From Clostridia bacterium (GTDB taxonomy: Bacteria > Bacillota_A > Clostridia > Oscillospirales > CAG-272), in NCBI GenBank assembly GCA_017935805.1, contig JAGBGV010000356.1:1-7859 (forward strand): a DNA stretch of 7,859 nt. The letters are read 5' to 3'. This document shows positions 1 through 4,922 of the stretch, in pieces (the first letter of the stretch is position 1; each line of letters begins with the position of its first letter). Under the pieces are notes generated by a model. That model ran no database searches. It saw only the letters and a list, made by a program, of their open reading frames with translations, and had not been told where the DNA came from. Both the position numbers and the translations under genes were made by a program.

Positions 1-711
1 AACAGCGTCCACCATGTGCTCGAGCACTTTAGGACCTGCGATACCGCCTTCCTTATTGACGTGACCTACGATGATCACCGAAGCACCGTCATTTTTCGCA
101 CGATTTATGAGCATGGCAGAGCATTCGCGCACCTGTGTCACGCTTCCGCTTGTTGAGGTGGATTCGTCGGTGTACATAGTCTGAATGGAGTCAACGATCA
201 TGATGTCAGGCTTTATTCTGTCATACTCTGAGAGAATATCATCAATATTCGTTTCCGTCAGCACATAGAGATATTCAGCGTTCACTCCGAGGCGGTCCGC
301 GCGCATCTTAAGCTGACCTTTCGATTCCTCGCCGGATACATACAGCACCTTGCAGGAGTCACCGATCTGTCCGCAAAGCTGCATCAGCAAGGTGGACTTG
401 CCGATACCGGGCTCACCTGCCAACAGGATGACAGACCCCTTAACAAGACCGCCGCCGAGCACGCGATCAAATTCATTGATACCTGTACTGTGGCGGAGAT
501 ATTCGGGAAGCTCAAACTCTCCGAACTTTACTGCGTGCTCCCGTTCTCCTCTTGCGCGAGTGGGAGACTTGCCGCCGGAGGTCTTTTGCGGTGCGGTATA
601 TGTTTCCTCTGTGAATGTGTTCCATGCGTTGCACTGAGGACATCTTCCCAGCCATTTTGCACTTTGATAATCACATTCGGAGCAAACGTAAACGGTTTTC
701 GATGATTTCAT
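1..711 (-). CDS. radA: DNA repair protein RadA, 3' end cut by window edge
   Basis: RadA (Sms) is a RecA-like ATPase that drives branch migration of recombination intermediates in the cytoplasm. The first 237 residues are present. An N-terminal C4 zinc finger is visible (C10, C13, C24, C27; CSEC then CPQC). It is followed by a linker and the ATPase core: Walker A GEPGIGKST at residues 99-107, a GEES segment at 127-130 and Walker B IMIVDSIQT at about 170-178. A GHVNKEG segment lies at 216-222, where most family members have GHVTKEG. The reading frame is still open at base 1, inside the conserved region that precedes the RadA-specific KNRFG motif; the rest of the core and the Lon-like C-terminal domain are missing. 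Family length is about 450-460 residues. The start is the only ATG before an upstream in-frame stop and has a weak GAGAG site 7 bases ahead. The gene follows the amidase gene on the same strand but has its own promoter. Identification is very secure. Confidence 0.97.
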   Translation of the reverse strand, partial: MKSSKTVYVCSECDYQSAKWLGRCPQCNAWNTFTEETYTAPQKTSGGKSPTRARGEREHAVKFGEFELPEYLRHSTGINEFDRVLGGGLVKGSVILLAGEPGIGKSTLLMQLCGQIGDSCKVLYVSGEESKGQLKMRADRLGVNAEYLYVLTETNIDDILSEYDRIKPDIMIVDSIQTMYTDESTSTSGSVTQVRECSAMLINRAKNDGASVIIVGHVNKEGGIAGPKVLEHMVDAV

Positions 712-746
712 TATGTAACTCTCATTCTGAATGATTTATTACATTA

Positions 747-775
747 ATTATACCGCGAAAGGTTCTCTCTTGCAA
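747..775 (-). promoter_or_regulatory. Sigma-A-type promoter of radA
   Basis: On the minus strand, -35 TTGCAA (770-775) and a perfect -10 TATAAT (747-752) are separated by exactly 17 bases. Transcription should begin near 740, giving a leader of about 30 nucleotides before the radA ATG at 711. The -35 hexamer lies within a perfect 12-bp palindrome (767-778), reported separately. Element match and spacing are direct observation; activity is inferred. Confidence 0.8.
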
Positions 776-785
776 GAGTTTTCGC
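755..785. repeat. Nested inverted repeat over the radA -35 element
   Basis: Outer arms GCGAAA (755-760) and TTTCGC (780-785) enclose the perfect 12-bp palindrome CTCTTGCAAGAG (767-778). The palindrome contains the radA -35 hexamer, which is where an operator would sit. The outer right arm overlaps the last base of the amidase stop codon. There is no T-run after either orientation, so it does not look like an intrinsic terminator. Function is unknown. Confidence 0.5.
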
Positions 786-1528
786 TATTTTTCTGCCGCA
801 ATCAAGTATTCCGCGCAGGAAGAGAATATCACAGCGGCAAGCCTTGCGCGATATTCGGGAGTAAGCAGGGCGGCGCGCTCATCGGGATTGGAGATAAACC
901 CGCATTCCACAAGTATAGCGGGCATCTCAATTCGCTTCAGAATGTAAATAGAGTCGCCGCTTGCCTTGATTTCGCGAGTGTTGGTGGGATCTGTGTATTT
1001 CTTGGCATATGACTGCACAAGTCGAGCCGCAGTTTCGCTGCCCTGGTTGTTTGGCGAGTAGTACACCTGAAGTCCACGGTATTTTTCCTCGGGAAACTTG
1101 TTCATGTGTATCCCCACGAACAGCTCTGCCTCATTTTCTTCAGCTATGCGAAGACGGTTTTTCAGGTCATATGTTTTCTTCTTGCCGGTGTAATCGGTGA
1201 GATCATCATAATAGTCGTACAGCAGTCTGTCATCCGTTCGTGTCATTCGGGTAGAATAGCCAAAAACCGTACATATATCGTACAGACACTCGGAGACCTG
1301 CAGGTTCAGCTCCTTTTCCATAACTTCCCCTACATTTGCACCTCCGTCCTCGCCCCCGTGCCCCGGGTCAATAACAAGCTGAACGATCGGTTTTTCCGCA
1401 ATGGCAGGGGCAATATCATTGACGGAGAAATCGGTCTCAAGTGCCGCTTTGCCTGTAAGTAATGCTGCTCCGGCAAACAGCAGGGAAAAGATCATGTAAT
1501 TGAGAATAACTCCCTTTGGCTTTTTCAT
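785..1528 (-). CDS. cwlD: N-acetylmuramoyl-L-alanine amidase, CwlD-like (Amidase_3)
   Basis: This is a zinc-dependent amidase that cleaves the MurNAc-L-Ala bond of peptidoglycan outside the membrane. It has 247 residues. A positive start (MKKPKG) and a hydrophobic segment at about 8-28 form a signal anchor or signal peptide. The catalytic domain spans about 49-245. It shows VIDPGHGGEDGG with ligand H57, E73 in EKELNL, H141 in GIHMN and catalytic E208 in LVECGFISNPDE. The single short domain without SH3 or SPOR repeats, the length near 240 and the KNRLRIAEENEAELFVGIHMN segment all resemble CwlD, the spore-cortex amidase that helps form muramic delta-lactam. Whether this organism sporulates cannot be told here, so a vegetative role is possible. 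ATG 1528 was chosen because GGAGGA lies 5 bases upstream. A longer in-frame start at 1606 would put 26 residues in front, of which the first runs into the recG terminator. I saw no convincing promoter of its own. Confidence is high for the family and moderate for CwlD. Confidence 0.9.
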   Translation of the reverse strand: MKKPKGVILNYMIFSLLFAGAALLTGKAALETDFSVNDIAPAIAEKPIVQLVIDPGHGGEDGGANVGEVMEKELNLQVSECLYDICTVFGYSTRMTRTDDRLLYDYYDDLTDYTGKKKTYDLKNRLRIAEENEAELFVGIHMNKFPEEKYRGLQVYYSPNNQGSETAARLVQSYAKKYTDPTNTREIKASGDSIYILKRIEMPAILVECGFISNPDERAALLTPEYRARLAAVIFSSCAEYLIAAEK

Positions 1529-1533
1529 ATAAG

Positions 1534-1539
1534 TCCTCC
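1534..1539 (-). promoter_or_regulatory. Ribosome binding site deciding the amidase start
   Basis: GGAGGA on the minus strand sits 5 bases before ATG 1528, an ideal arrangement. The upstream in-frame ATG codons near 1606 have no comparable site, so translation should begin at 1528 with the signal anchor directly at the N-terminus. Confidence 0.85.
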
Positions 1540-1547
1540 GAATGAGA

Positions 1548-1568
1548 AATATTACATTCAATAATATT
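1548..1568. repeat. AT-rich inverted repeat upstream of the amidase gene
   Basis: Arms AATATTA (1548-1554) and TAATATT (1562-1568) are perfect 7-bp inverted repeats with a 7-base spacer. They lie between the recG terminator and the amidase ribosome binding site, where a promoter or operator would be expected. The minus strand here offers TATTAT and TAATAT as loose -10 candidates, but none has a -35 at proper spacing. The low sequence complexity means chance cannot be excluded. Confidence 0.35.
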
Positions 1569-1589
1569 CGGCAAGACTTGCGGAAATAC

Positions 1590-1613
1590 AAAAACCCCCA
1601 CATCATGTGAGGG
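1590..1613 (-). terminator. Rho-independent terminator after recG
   Basis: On the minus strand, CCCTCACA and TGTGGGGG pair over 8 bp (one G-T) around a TGA loop and are followed at once by TTTTT. The stem begins 7 bases after the recG stop codon. It should end most recG transcripts, so the amidase gene depends on read-through or on its own unrecognised promoter. Confidence 0.85.
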
Positions 1614-1620
1614 CTTTGAT

Positions 1621-3786
1621 TCAGTTAAGTGTTTTTTCACTTTTCTTTTCCAGTCGGATGAGCTTTTCACTGATCTTTCTGTTGGCTTCACTCTTGAGAT
1701 GCGGATCATTCTTCAGAGTTCGGTTTGCGTAGAATGATGCTCTCTCGATCAGCGATGTATCGCGGCAGGTGGCGGCAAGCTGAAGGCTCATCTGACCATG
1801 CTGACGGATGGTGCCTCCCTCGCCGAAGAAGTCGCCGGGTCCGCGCATCTGCAGGTCATATTCCGCGATCTCAAATCCGTCCGTTGTGCTCTTTATGGCG
1901 CGGAGTCTGTCCATTGCCGACGGGTCCTTTGTGTCAGAGACCAAGATGAAGTATGACTTTGCCTCTCCTCTGCCCACACGTCCGCGAAGCTGATGTAGCT
2001 GTGACAGACCGAATCGCTCGGCATTCTCAACTATCATCAGAGTGGCATTAGGCACGTTCACGCCTACCTCAATAACTGTAGTTGATACAAGAACGTCCAC
2101 ATTTCCTGCGGCAAACTCGTTCATCACTCGCTCTTTTTCTGCAGATTTCAGCTTTCCGTGGACGAATCCTACATTAAGCTCGGGAAGCTCATCAGCAAGA
2201 TAATCCGCGTGTGCTGTTGCGGCTTTAAGGGGAACTGACGTGTCAATAGTTACATCAACATCAAACAGTTCGAATGTTGCGGCGTTTTCGATGTCCTCTT
2301 GCTTCTTTTCCGATTCCTCAACTGCAGGGCAGACAACATAAGTCTGATGCCCCTCATCCGCTTGCTTTTTTATAAATCCGTTTAGTCGCTCACGGTAGCC
2401 TTCGTTTACGATAAACGTATCTATTTTCTGACGTCCTGCGGGGAGCTCATCGATTCTGGATACATCAATGCTTCCGTATGCGGCGAGAGTCAGTGTGCGA
2501 GGAATAGGTGTTGCGCTCATAACAAGTGAGTGAACGTTTTTCGCTTTGTCGAAGAGAGCCGCCCGCTGATTTACACCAAAACGGTGCTGCTCGTCAATTA
2601 TTGCAAGTCCGAAGTCATCTATCTCTACTCCGTCGGAGATGAGTGCGTGTGTTCCAATGACGATGTCAATGCGCTCGTGTCCGCTGTTTGCGATTCCACG
2701 CAGTATTCTGTCTCGCTCACGCTTTGGAGTTGATCCTGTGAGGCAGGCACAGCTGATACCGAGTTTCCCAAAGATGGCGGAAAAGCTGTCATAGTGCTGC
2801 ATCGCAAGTATTTCTGTGGGAACCATTAACGCAACACGGTAGCCGTTCCTTACAGCCGCATATGCCGCTGCCTCAGCTACTGCTGTTTTACCGCTTCCTA
2901 CGTCTCCCGTTAGAATTCGGTTCATGAGCCGATCTCCGCTCATATCCCCGATGATTTCATCTACGGAACGTCTTTGCGCACCTGTCATTTTGAAGGGAAG
3001 TGCGGATAAGAATTCATTTATATCTGTGTCAATTATCTTTGCGGTATTGGGCTTCTGAACCACTGCACGGCCAAGCGCCATCGAAAGGAACATGAGATAC
3101 AGCTCATCAAACACAAGCCTGCGCTTTGCCGATTCAAGAGCAGAAAGACTCTCGGGACGGTGAATGCAGCTTACTGTATAGCCGTAGGTGGGCAGACGAA
3201 GCTCCTCAAGGGCGTCGGTTGGCATATACTCGGCAAGCTCCCGACTGCACAGCCGCAATGCTTCACCTGTTATGGACCCCATGAACTTTTGATTCAGTCC
3301 GGCGGTGAGAGGATATACCGGAACTATATCGGGAAGCGGAATACCGTCTTCATACTTTTCCATGATGGGGCTGTTTATCTGCATCCGCTTGTTTTCTGCG
3401 GTAAATCGACCGAAGAATCTGAAGGTCATGCCTGTGTGAACGGAGTCACGGAGATACTGCTGATTGAACCAGGTGATCTCAACCGAGCCTGTTTCGTCAA
3501 AAGCACGCACCTTCATCAGCACCATACCGCGGCGGATCATGTTGACCTTCGGCTCTGAGGAGATGGTGAGTATACATGAAAACGGACCTTTCTCACCGTC
3601 GATCAGTCGCTCACGAATTTCACGGAGAGTCAAGGTGTCTCCGCGATTCTGATAACCTCGGGGATAGCAGGCGAGAAGATCTCCGACAGTCTCAATTCCC
3701 ATTTTTGAGAGAGCTTTTTTTCTTGCTTCTCCTATCCCTTTGAGGCAGGAAACGTCCCGCTCGAGTACGCTTGCTTTTTCGCTCAC
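1621..3786 (-). CDS. recG: ATP-dependent DNA helicase RecG
   Basis: RecG is a cytoplasmic superfamily 2 helicase that remodels stalled replication forks and Holliday junctions. The 721-residue product has the N-terminal wedge (OB-fold) domain in roughly the first 200 residues, starting with a helix-hairpin-like segment (LKGIGEARKKAL). The helicase motifs follow in order: GDVGSGKT (294-301), VPTEIL (322-327), DEQHRFG (398-404), MSATPIPRT (423-431), VHGK (542-545), STTVIEVGVNVP (568-579) and QLRGRVGRG (599-607). The RecG-specific translocation motif AEYDLQMRGPGDFFG ends near 655. Length exceeds the usual 680-695, mainly from about 23 extra residues near 495-530. GTG 3786 is chosen as start because the near-perfect GGAGGTGAT lies 8 bases upstream; the GTG at 3795 is part of that Shine-Dalgarno sequence and cannot be the start. 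The gene has its own promoter and is followed by a terminator, so it is probably mostly monocistronic. Confidence 0.98.
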   Translation of the reverse strand: MSEKASVLERDVSCLKGIGEARKKALSKMGIETVGDLLACYPRGYQNRGDTLTLREIRERLIDGEKGPFSCILTISSEPKVNMIRRGMVLMKVRAFDETGSVEITWFNQQYLRDSVHTGMTFRFFGRFTAENKRMQINSPIMEKYEDGIPLPDIVPVYPLTAGLNQKFMGSITGEALRLCSRELAEYMPTDALEELRLPTYGYTVSCIHRPESLSALESAKRRLVFDELYLMFLSMALGRAVVQKPNTAKIIDTDINEFLSALPFKMTGAQRRSVDEIIGDMSGDRLMNRILTGDVGSGKTAVAEAAAYAAVRNGYRVALMVPTEILAMQHYDSFSAIFGKLGISCACLTGSTPKRERDRILRGIANSGHERIDIVIGTHALISDGVEIDDFGLAIIDEQHRFGVNQRAALFDKAKNVHSLVMSATPIPRTLTLAAYGSIDVSRIDELPAGRQKIDTFIVNEGYRERLNGFIKKQADEGHQTYVVCPAVEESEKKQEDIENAATFELFDVDVTIDTSVPLKAATAHADYLADELPELNVGFVHGKLKSAEKERVMNEFAAGNVDVLVSTTVIEVGVNVPNATLMIVENAERFGLSQLHQLRGRVGRGEAKSYFILVSDTKDPSAMDRLRAIKSTTDGFEIAEYDLQMRGPGDFFGEGGTIRQHGQMSLQLAATCRDTSLIERASFYANRTLKNDPHLKSEANRKISEKLIRLEKKSEKTLN

Positions 3787-3790
3787 CTGT

Positions 3791-3799
3791 ATCACCTCC
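3791..3799 (-). promoter_or_regulatory. Strong ribosome binding site deciding the recG start
   Basis: GGAGGTGAT on the minus strand matches the 16S rRNA 3' end over nine bases. With GTG at 3786 the spacing from GGAGG is 8 bases. The other in-frame GTG (3793-3795) is embedded in this element, so the three N-terminal residues it would add are not translated. Confidence 0.88.
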
Positions 3800-3820
3800 G
3801 CTTTTTAAGCTTATATGAAT

Positions 3821-3849
3821 ATATTATCATAAATTCTCCCTCAATTCAA
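3821..3849 (-). promoter_or_regulatory. Extended -10 sigma-A-type promoter of recG
   Basis: On the minus strand, -35 TTGAAT (3844-3849) and -10 TAATAT (3821-3826) are separated by 17 bases. A TG one base before the -10 makes it an extended -10 element. Transcription should start near 3814, about 28 nucleotides before the GTG. The promoter faces away from the plus-strand ppk2 gene, and the nested inverted repeats begin 4 bases upstream of the -35. Confidence 0.8.
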
Positions 3850-3852
3850 GTG

Positions 3853-3901
3853 CCGCGAGATCAGATTTTTATCTGCAAGATAATATTATCGCGCCTCGCG
3901 G
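3853..3901. repeat. Nested inverted repeats in the divergent intergenic region
   Basis: Outer arms CCGCGAG (3853-3859) and CTCGCGG (3895-3901) are perfect 7-bp inverted repeats. Inside lie CAGAT-TTTT-ATCTG (3862-3875) and the perfect palindrome GATAATATTATC (3879-3890). Together they could form a three-way junction in RNA or cruciforms in DNA. No T-run follows either side, and no gene ends here, so a terminator is unlikely. The element lies between the recG promoter and the ppk2 start, a suitable place for an operator or a structured 5' leader. I found no convincing plus-strand promoter for ppk2 in the 160-bp gap. Confidence 0.55.
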
Positions 3902-3908
3902 GAATAAT

Positions 3909-3950
3909 ATGAACAAAAGAATGATAGCGGAGATGAATACGAAAAAATGA
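3909..3950 (+). other. Possible 13-codon upstream ORF overlapping the ppk2 start
   Basis: ATG at 3909 opens a short frame (MNKRMIAEMNTKK, stop TGA 3948-3950) whose stop overlaps the ppk2 ATG at 3947 as ATGA, the classical arrangement for translational coupling. Its own ribosome binding site is poor (GGGA 5 bases ahead). Because ppk2 itself has only a distant GGAG, 14 bases away, coupling would explain how ppk2 is translated. The ORF is very short and could be chance. Confidence 0.25.
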
Positions 3951-4648
3951 TAGAGGAAGTAATAGAGATTGCGTCTTGCGAGACAGACTACAAAACTCGC
4001 ATTAAGGAGCTGCAGAAGGAGATGGAGAAAGCGGCGGAGAAGCTGAAATCTGCTGAAGCACCGCTTATTGTTGTGTTTGAGGGCTTGGATGCGTCGGGGA
4101 AGAGTGGGTGTATTCGGCGGCTGACAAGGGAACTGGACACAAAGCAGTACCGTGTAATTCCTATTTCTGCGCCGACCGATGAAGAAAAACGGTATCACTA
4201 CCTCCACCGATTCTGGAAAAACTTGCCGATGAGAGGGAATATTGCATTTTTTGACAGAAGCTGGTACGGCAGAGTGCTTGTGGAGCGGGTGGAGGGCTTT
4301 TGTTCGAATGCAGAGTGGCAGAGAGCGTACCGTGAGATAAATGAATTTGAAAAGCTGCTTGCCGATGACGGTACACTCATCATAAAATTCTGGCTTGAGG
4401 TCAGTGAGGATGAGCAGCTGAGGAGGTTCCGCGCGAGGATGGAAAACCCGGAAAAAGCTCATAAGATCACAGATGAGGACTGGCGAAACAGATCTCGGAG
4501 GGAGGAATATGAGACTGCGAGGGATGACATGCTCAGACGGACAGACACGCCTTATGCTCCGTGGAAAGTAATACCTGCCAACGACAAAAAACTTGCGAGA
4601 ATCGCGGTGGCTGAAGAAATAATTTATTATGTTAATTTGCAAAAATAG
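3947..4648 (+). CDS. Polyphosphate kinase 2 family nucleotide phosphotransferase
   Basis: PPK2 enzymes move phosphate between inorganic polyphosphate and nucleotides (NDP to NTP or NMP to NDP, by class) in the cytoplasm. The 233-residue product is a single PPK2 domain. It shows the lead-in helix YKTRIKELQKEMEKA (15-29), Walker A GLDASGKSG at 46-54 where most members have GxDAAGKGG, Walker B IAFFDRSWYGR at 99-109, KFWLEVS at 147-153, the Arg-rich lid region 159-186 (RRFRARMENPEKAHK, DEDWRNRSRR) and the ending YAPWKVIPANDKKLARI at 203-219. Class and substrate cannot be assigned by eye. ATG 3947 is the only start that keeps the N-terminal helix, though its GGAG is 14 bases away. Codons such as CGG, AGG and GGG seem commoner than in aroF, suggesting lower expression or a different history. 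No terminator separates it from the aro promoter, so some transcripts may run on into the aro leader. Confidence 0.93.
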   Translation: MIEEVIEIASCETDYKTRIKELQKEMEKAAEKLKSAEAPLIVVFEGLDASGKSGCIRRLTRELDTKQYRVIPISAPTDEEKRYHYLHRFWKNLPMRGNIAFFDRSWYGRVLVERVEGFCSNAEWQRAYREINEFEKLLADDGTLIIKFWLEVSEDEQLRRFRARMENPEKAHKITDEDWRNRSRREEYETARDDMLRRTDTPYAPWKVIPANDKKLARIAVAEEIIYYVNLQK

Positions 4649-4651
4649 GTA

Positions 4652-4680
4652 TTGACAAGCTAAAAATGCTGTGCTATAAT
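4652..4680 (+). promoter_or_regulatory. Perfect consensus sigma-A promoter of the aro operon
   Basis: TTGACA (4652-4657), 17 bases, TATAAT (4675-4680): both hexamers and the spacing match the consensus exactly. Transcription should start near 4687, giving a leader of about 236 nucleotides before aroF. The -35 begins 3 bases after the ppk2 stop codon. A promoter this strong fits an operon whose output is limited downstream by attenuation rather than by initiation. Confidence 0.93.
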
Positions 4681-4710
4681 ATTTGCAAGTTTTATGATAG
4701 GGATATAGAT

Positions 4711-4773
4711 ATGAGAAACTTCGTAGGCTTCGCAAACAGCTTTTATTATTACTCTTACTTTTTTACACTGTAA
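4711..4773 (+). CDS. Phe/Tyr-rich leader peptide of the aro operon attenuator
   Basis: A 20-codon ORF, MRNFVGFANSFYYYSYFFTL, begins 24 nucleotides after the predicted transcription start and ends in TAA (4771-4773). AGGGA (4699-4703) lies 7 bases before the ATG, a usable ribosome binding site. Five Phe (TTC, TTC, TTT, TTT, TTT) and four Tyr (TAT, TAT, TAC, TAC) make up 9 of 20 codons, and 7 of the 8 residues at 11-18 are Phe or Tyr; there is no Trp. It ends upstream of a terminator and a DAHP synthase/prephenate dehydrogenase operon. It therefore has the form of a control peptide like those of the enterobacterial pheA, trp and his leaders: its translation senses charged tRNA-Phe and tRNA-Tyr, and the peptide itself probably has no function. 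This ORF is easily missed because of its length. Coding is inferred from composition, ribosome binding site, position and the surrounding RNA structure. Confidence 0.88.
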   Translation: MRNFVGFANSFYYYSYFFTL

Positions 4774-4791
4774 AATGTAAGAGTGTTTGTG
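4731..4791 (+). promoter_or_regulatory. Attenuator protector hairpin (1:2) overlapping the control codons
   Basis: Three stacked helices can form: CGCAAAC (4731-4737) with GTTTGTG (4785-4791, one G-U); ACTCTTAC (4751-4758) with GTAAGAGT (4777-4784); and TTTTAC (4761-4766) with GTAAAA (4770-4775). That is 21 bp in total. The left strand is the leader ORF around its Phe/Tyr codons, so a ribosome stalled there would prevent the structure. The right strand shares ten bases (4782-4791) with the antiterminator. Pairings are direct observation; the regulatory role is inferred. Confidence 0.75.
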
Positions 4792-4850
4792 CTGGCCATT
4801 TGGTTTTTATATCATAAGATATATAAGCGGGATTCCTCAGTATAGGCACT
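4782..4850 (+). promoter_or_regulatory. Attenuator antiterminator hairpin (2:3)
   Basis: Bases 4782-4795 (AGTGTTTGTGCTGG) can pair with 4837-4850 (TCAGTATAGGCACT) over 14 contiguous bp, five of them G-U. Inside it, after an internal loop, 4803-4806 pair with 4825-4828 and TATATC (4808-4813) pairs with GATATA (4818-4823) around an ATAA loop. This long hairpin uses or encloses the whole 5' arm of the terminator (4825-4841), so the two structures exclude each other. The many G-U pairs make it weaker than the terminator, as expected for a structure that forms only when the ribosome stalls upstream. Confidence 0.68.
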
Positions 4851-4872
4851 GGGCGATCCCGTTTTCCGTTTT
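4825..4872 (+). terminator. Attenuator intrinsic terminator (3:4) before aroF
   Basis: CGGGAT (4828-4833) pairs with ATCCCG (4856-4861). The stem continues with a T-G pair, one C-C mismatch, C-G and T-G pairs, then CAGT (4838-4841) with ACTG (4848-4851) around loop ATAGGC. It is followed by TTTTCCGTTTTG (4862-4873). It sits after the leader peptide stop and 50 bases before aroF with no other gene between, so it must act as a conditional stop for the operon. It could also limit read-through from ppk2. Confidence 0.85.
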
Positions 4873-4922
4873 GTAAACTAAATAGATAATAATTTTCTAA
4901 CATAAAGGAAAGAGGCAAAAAA

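Noticed and set aside
755..785. Intrinsic terminator for the amidase gene
   Set aside because: The inverted repeats are not followed by a T-run in the minus direction, and they overlap a good radA promoter.
350..1462. Several plus-strand ORFs of 60-120 codons over radA and the amidase gene
   Set aside because: All are antisense to conserved protein motifs (RadA Walker A, amidase zinc ligands) and look like shadows.
1529..1606. 26-residue N-terminal extension of the amidase
   Set aside because: The strong GGAGGA is placed for ATG 1528, and the extension would start within the recG terminator and hide the signal anchor.
3869..4735. 288-codon minus-strand ORF opposite the ppk2 gene
   Set aside because: It is the antisense shadow of a clear PPK2 gene, has no ribosome binding site, and its translation shows low-complexity stretches without any family motif. 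It also runs through the nested repeats and the aro promoter.
4687..4922. T-box riboswitch in the aroF leader
   Set aside because: Neither the T-box core (AGGGTGG...ACCGCG type) nor the large specifier stem is present; the Phe/Tyr-rich ORF explains the region better.
4687..4922. TRAP-type binding site
   Set aside because: No run of spaced GAG/TAG triplets is visible, and the leader lacks Trp codons.
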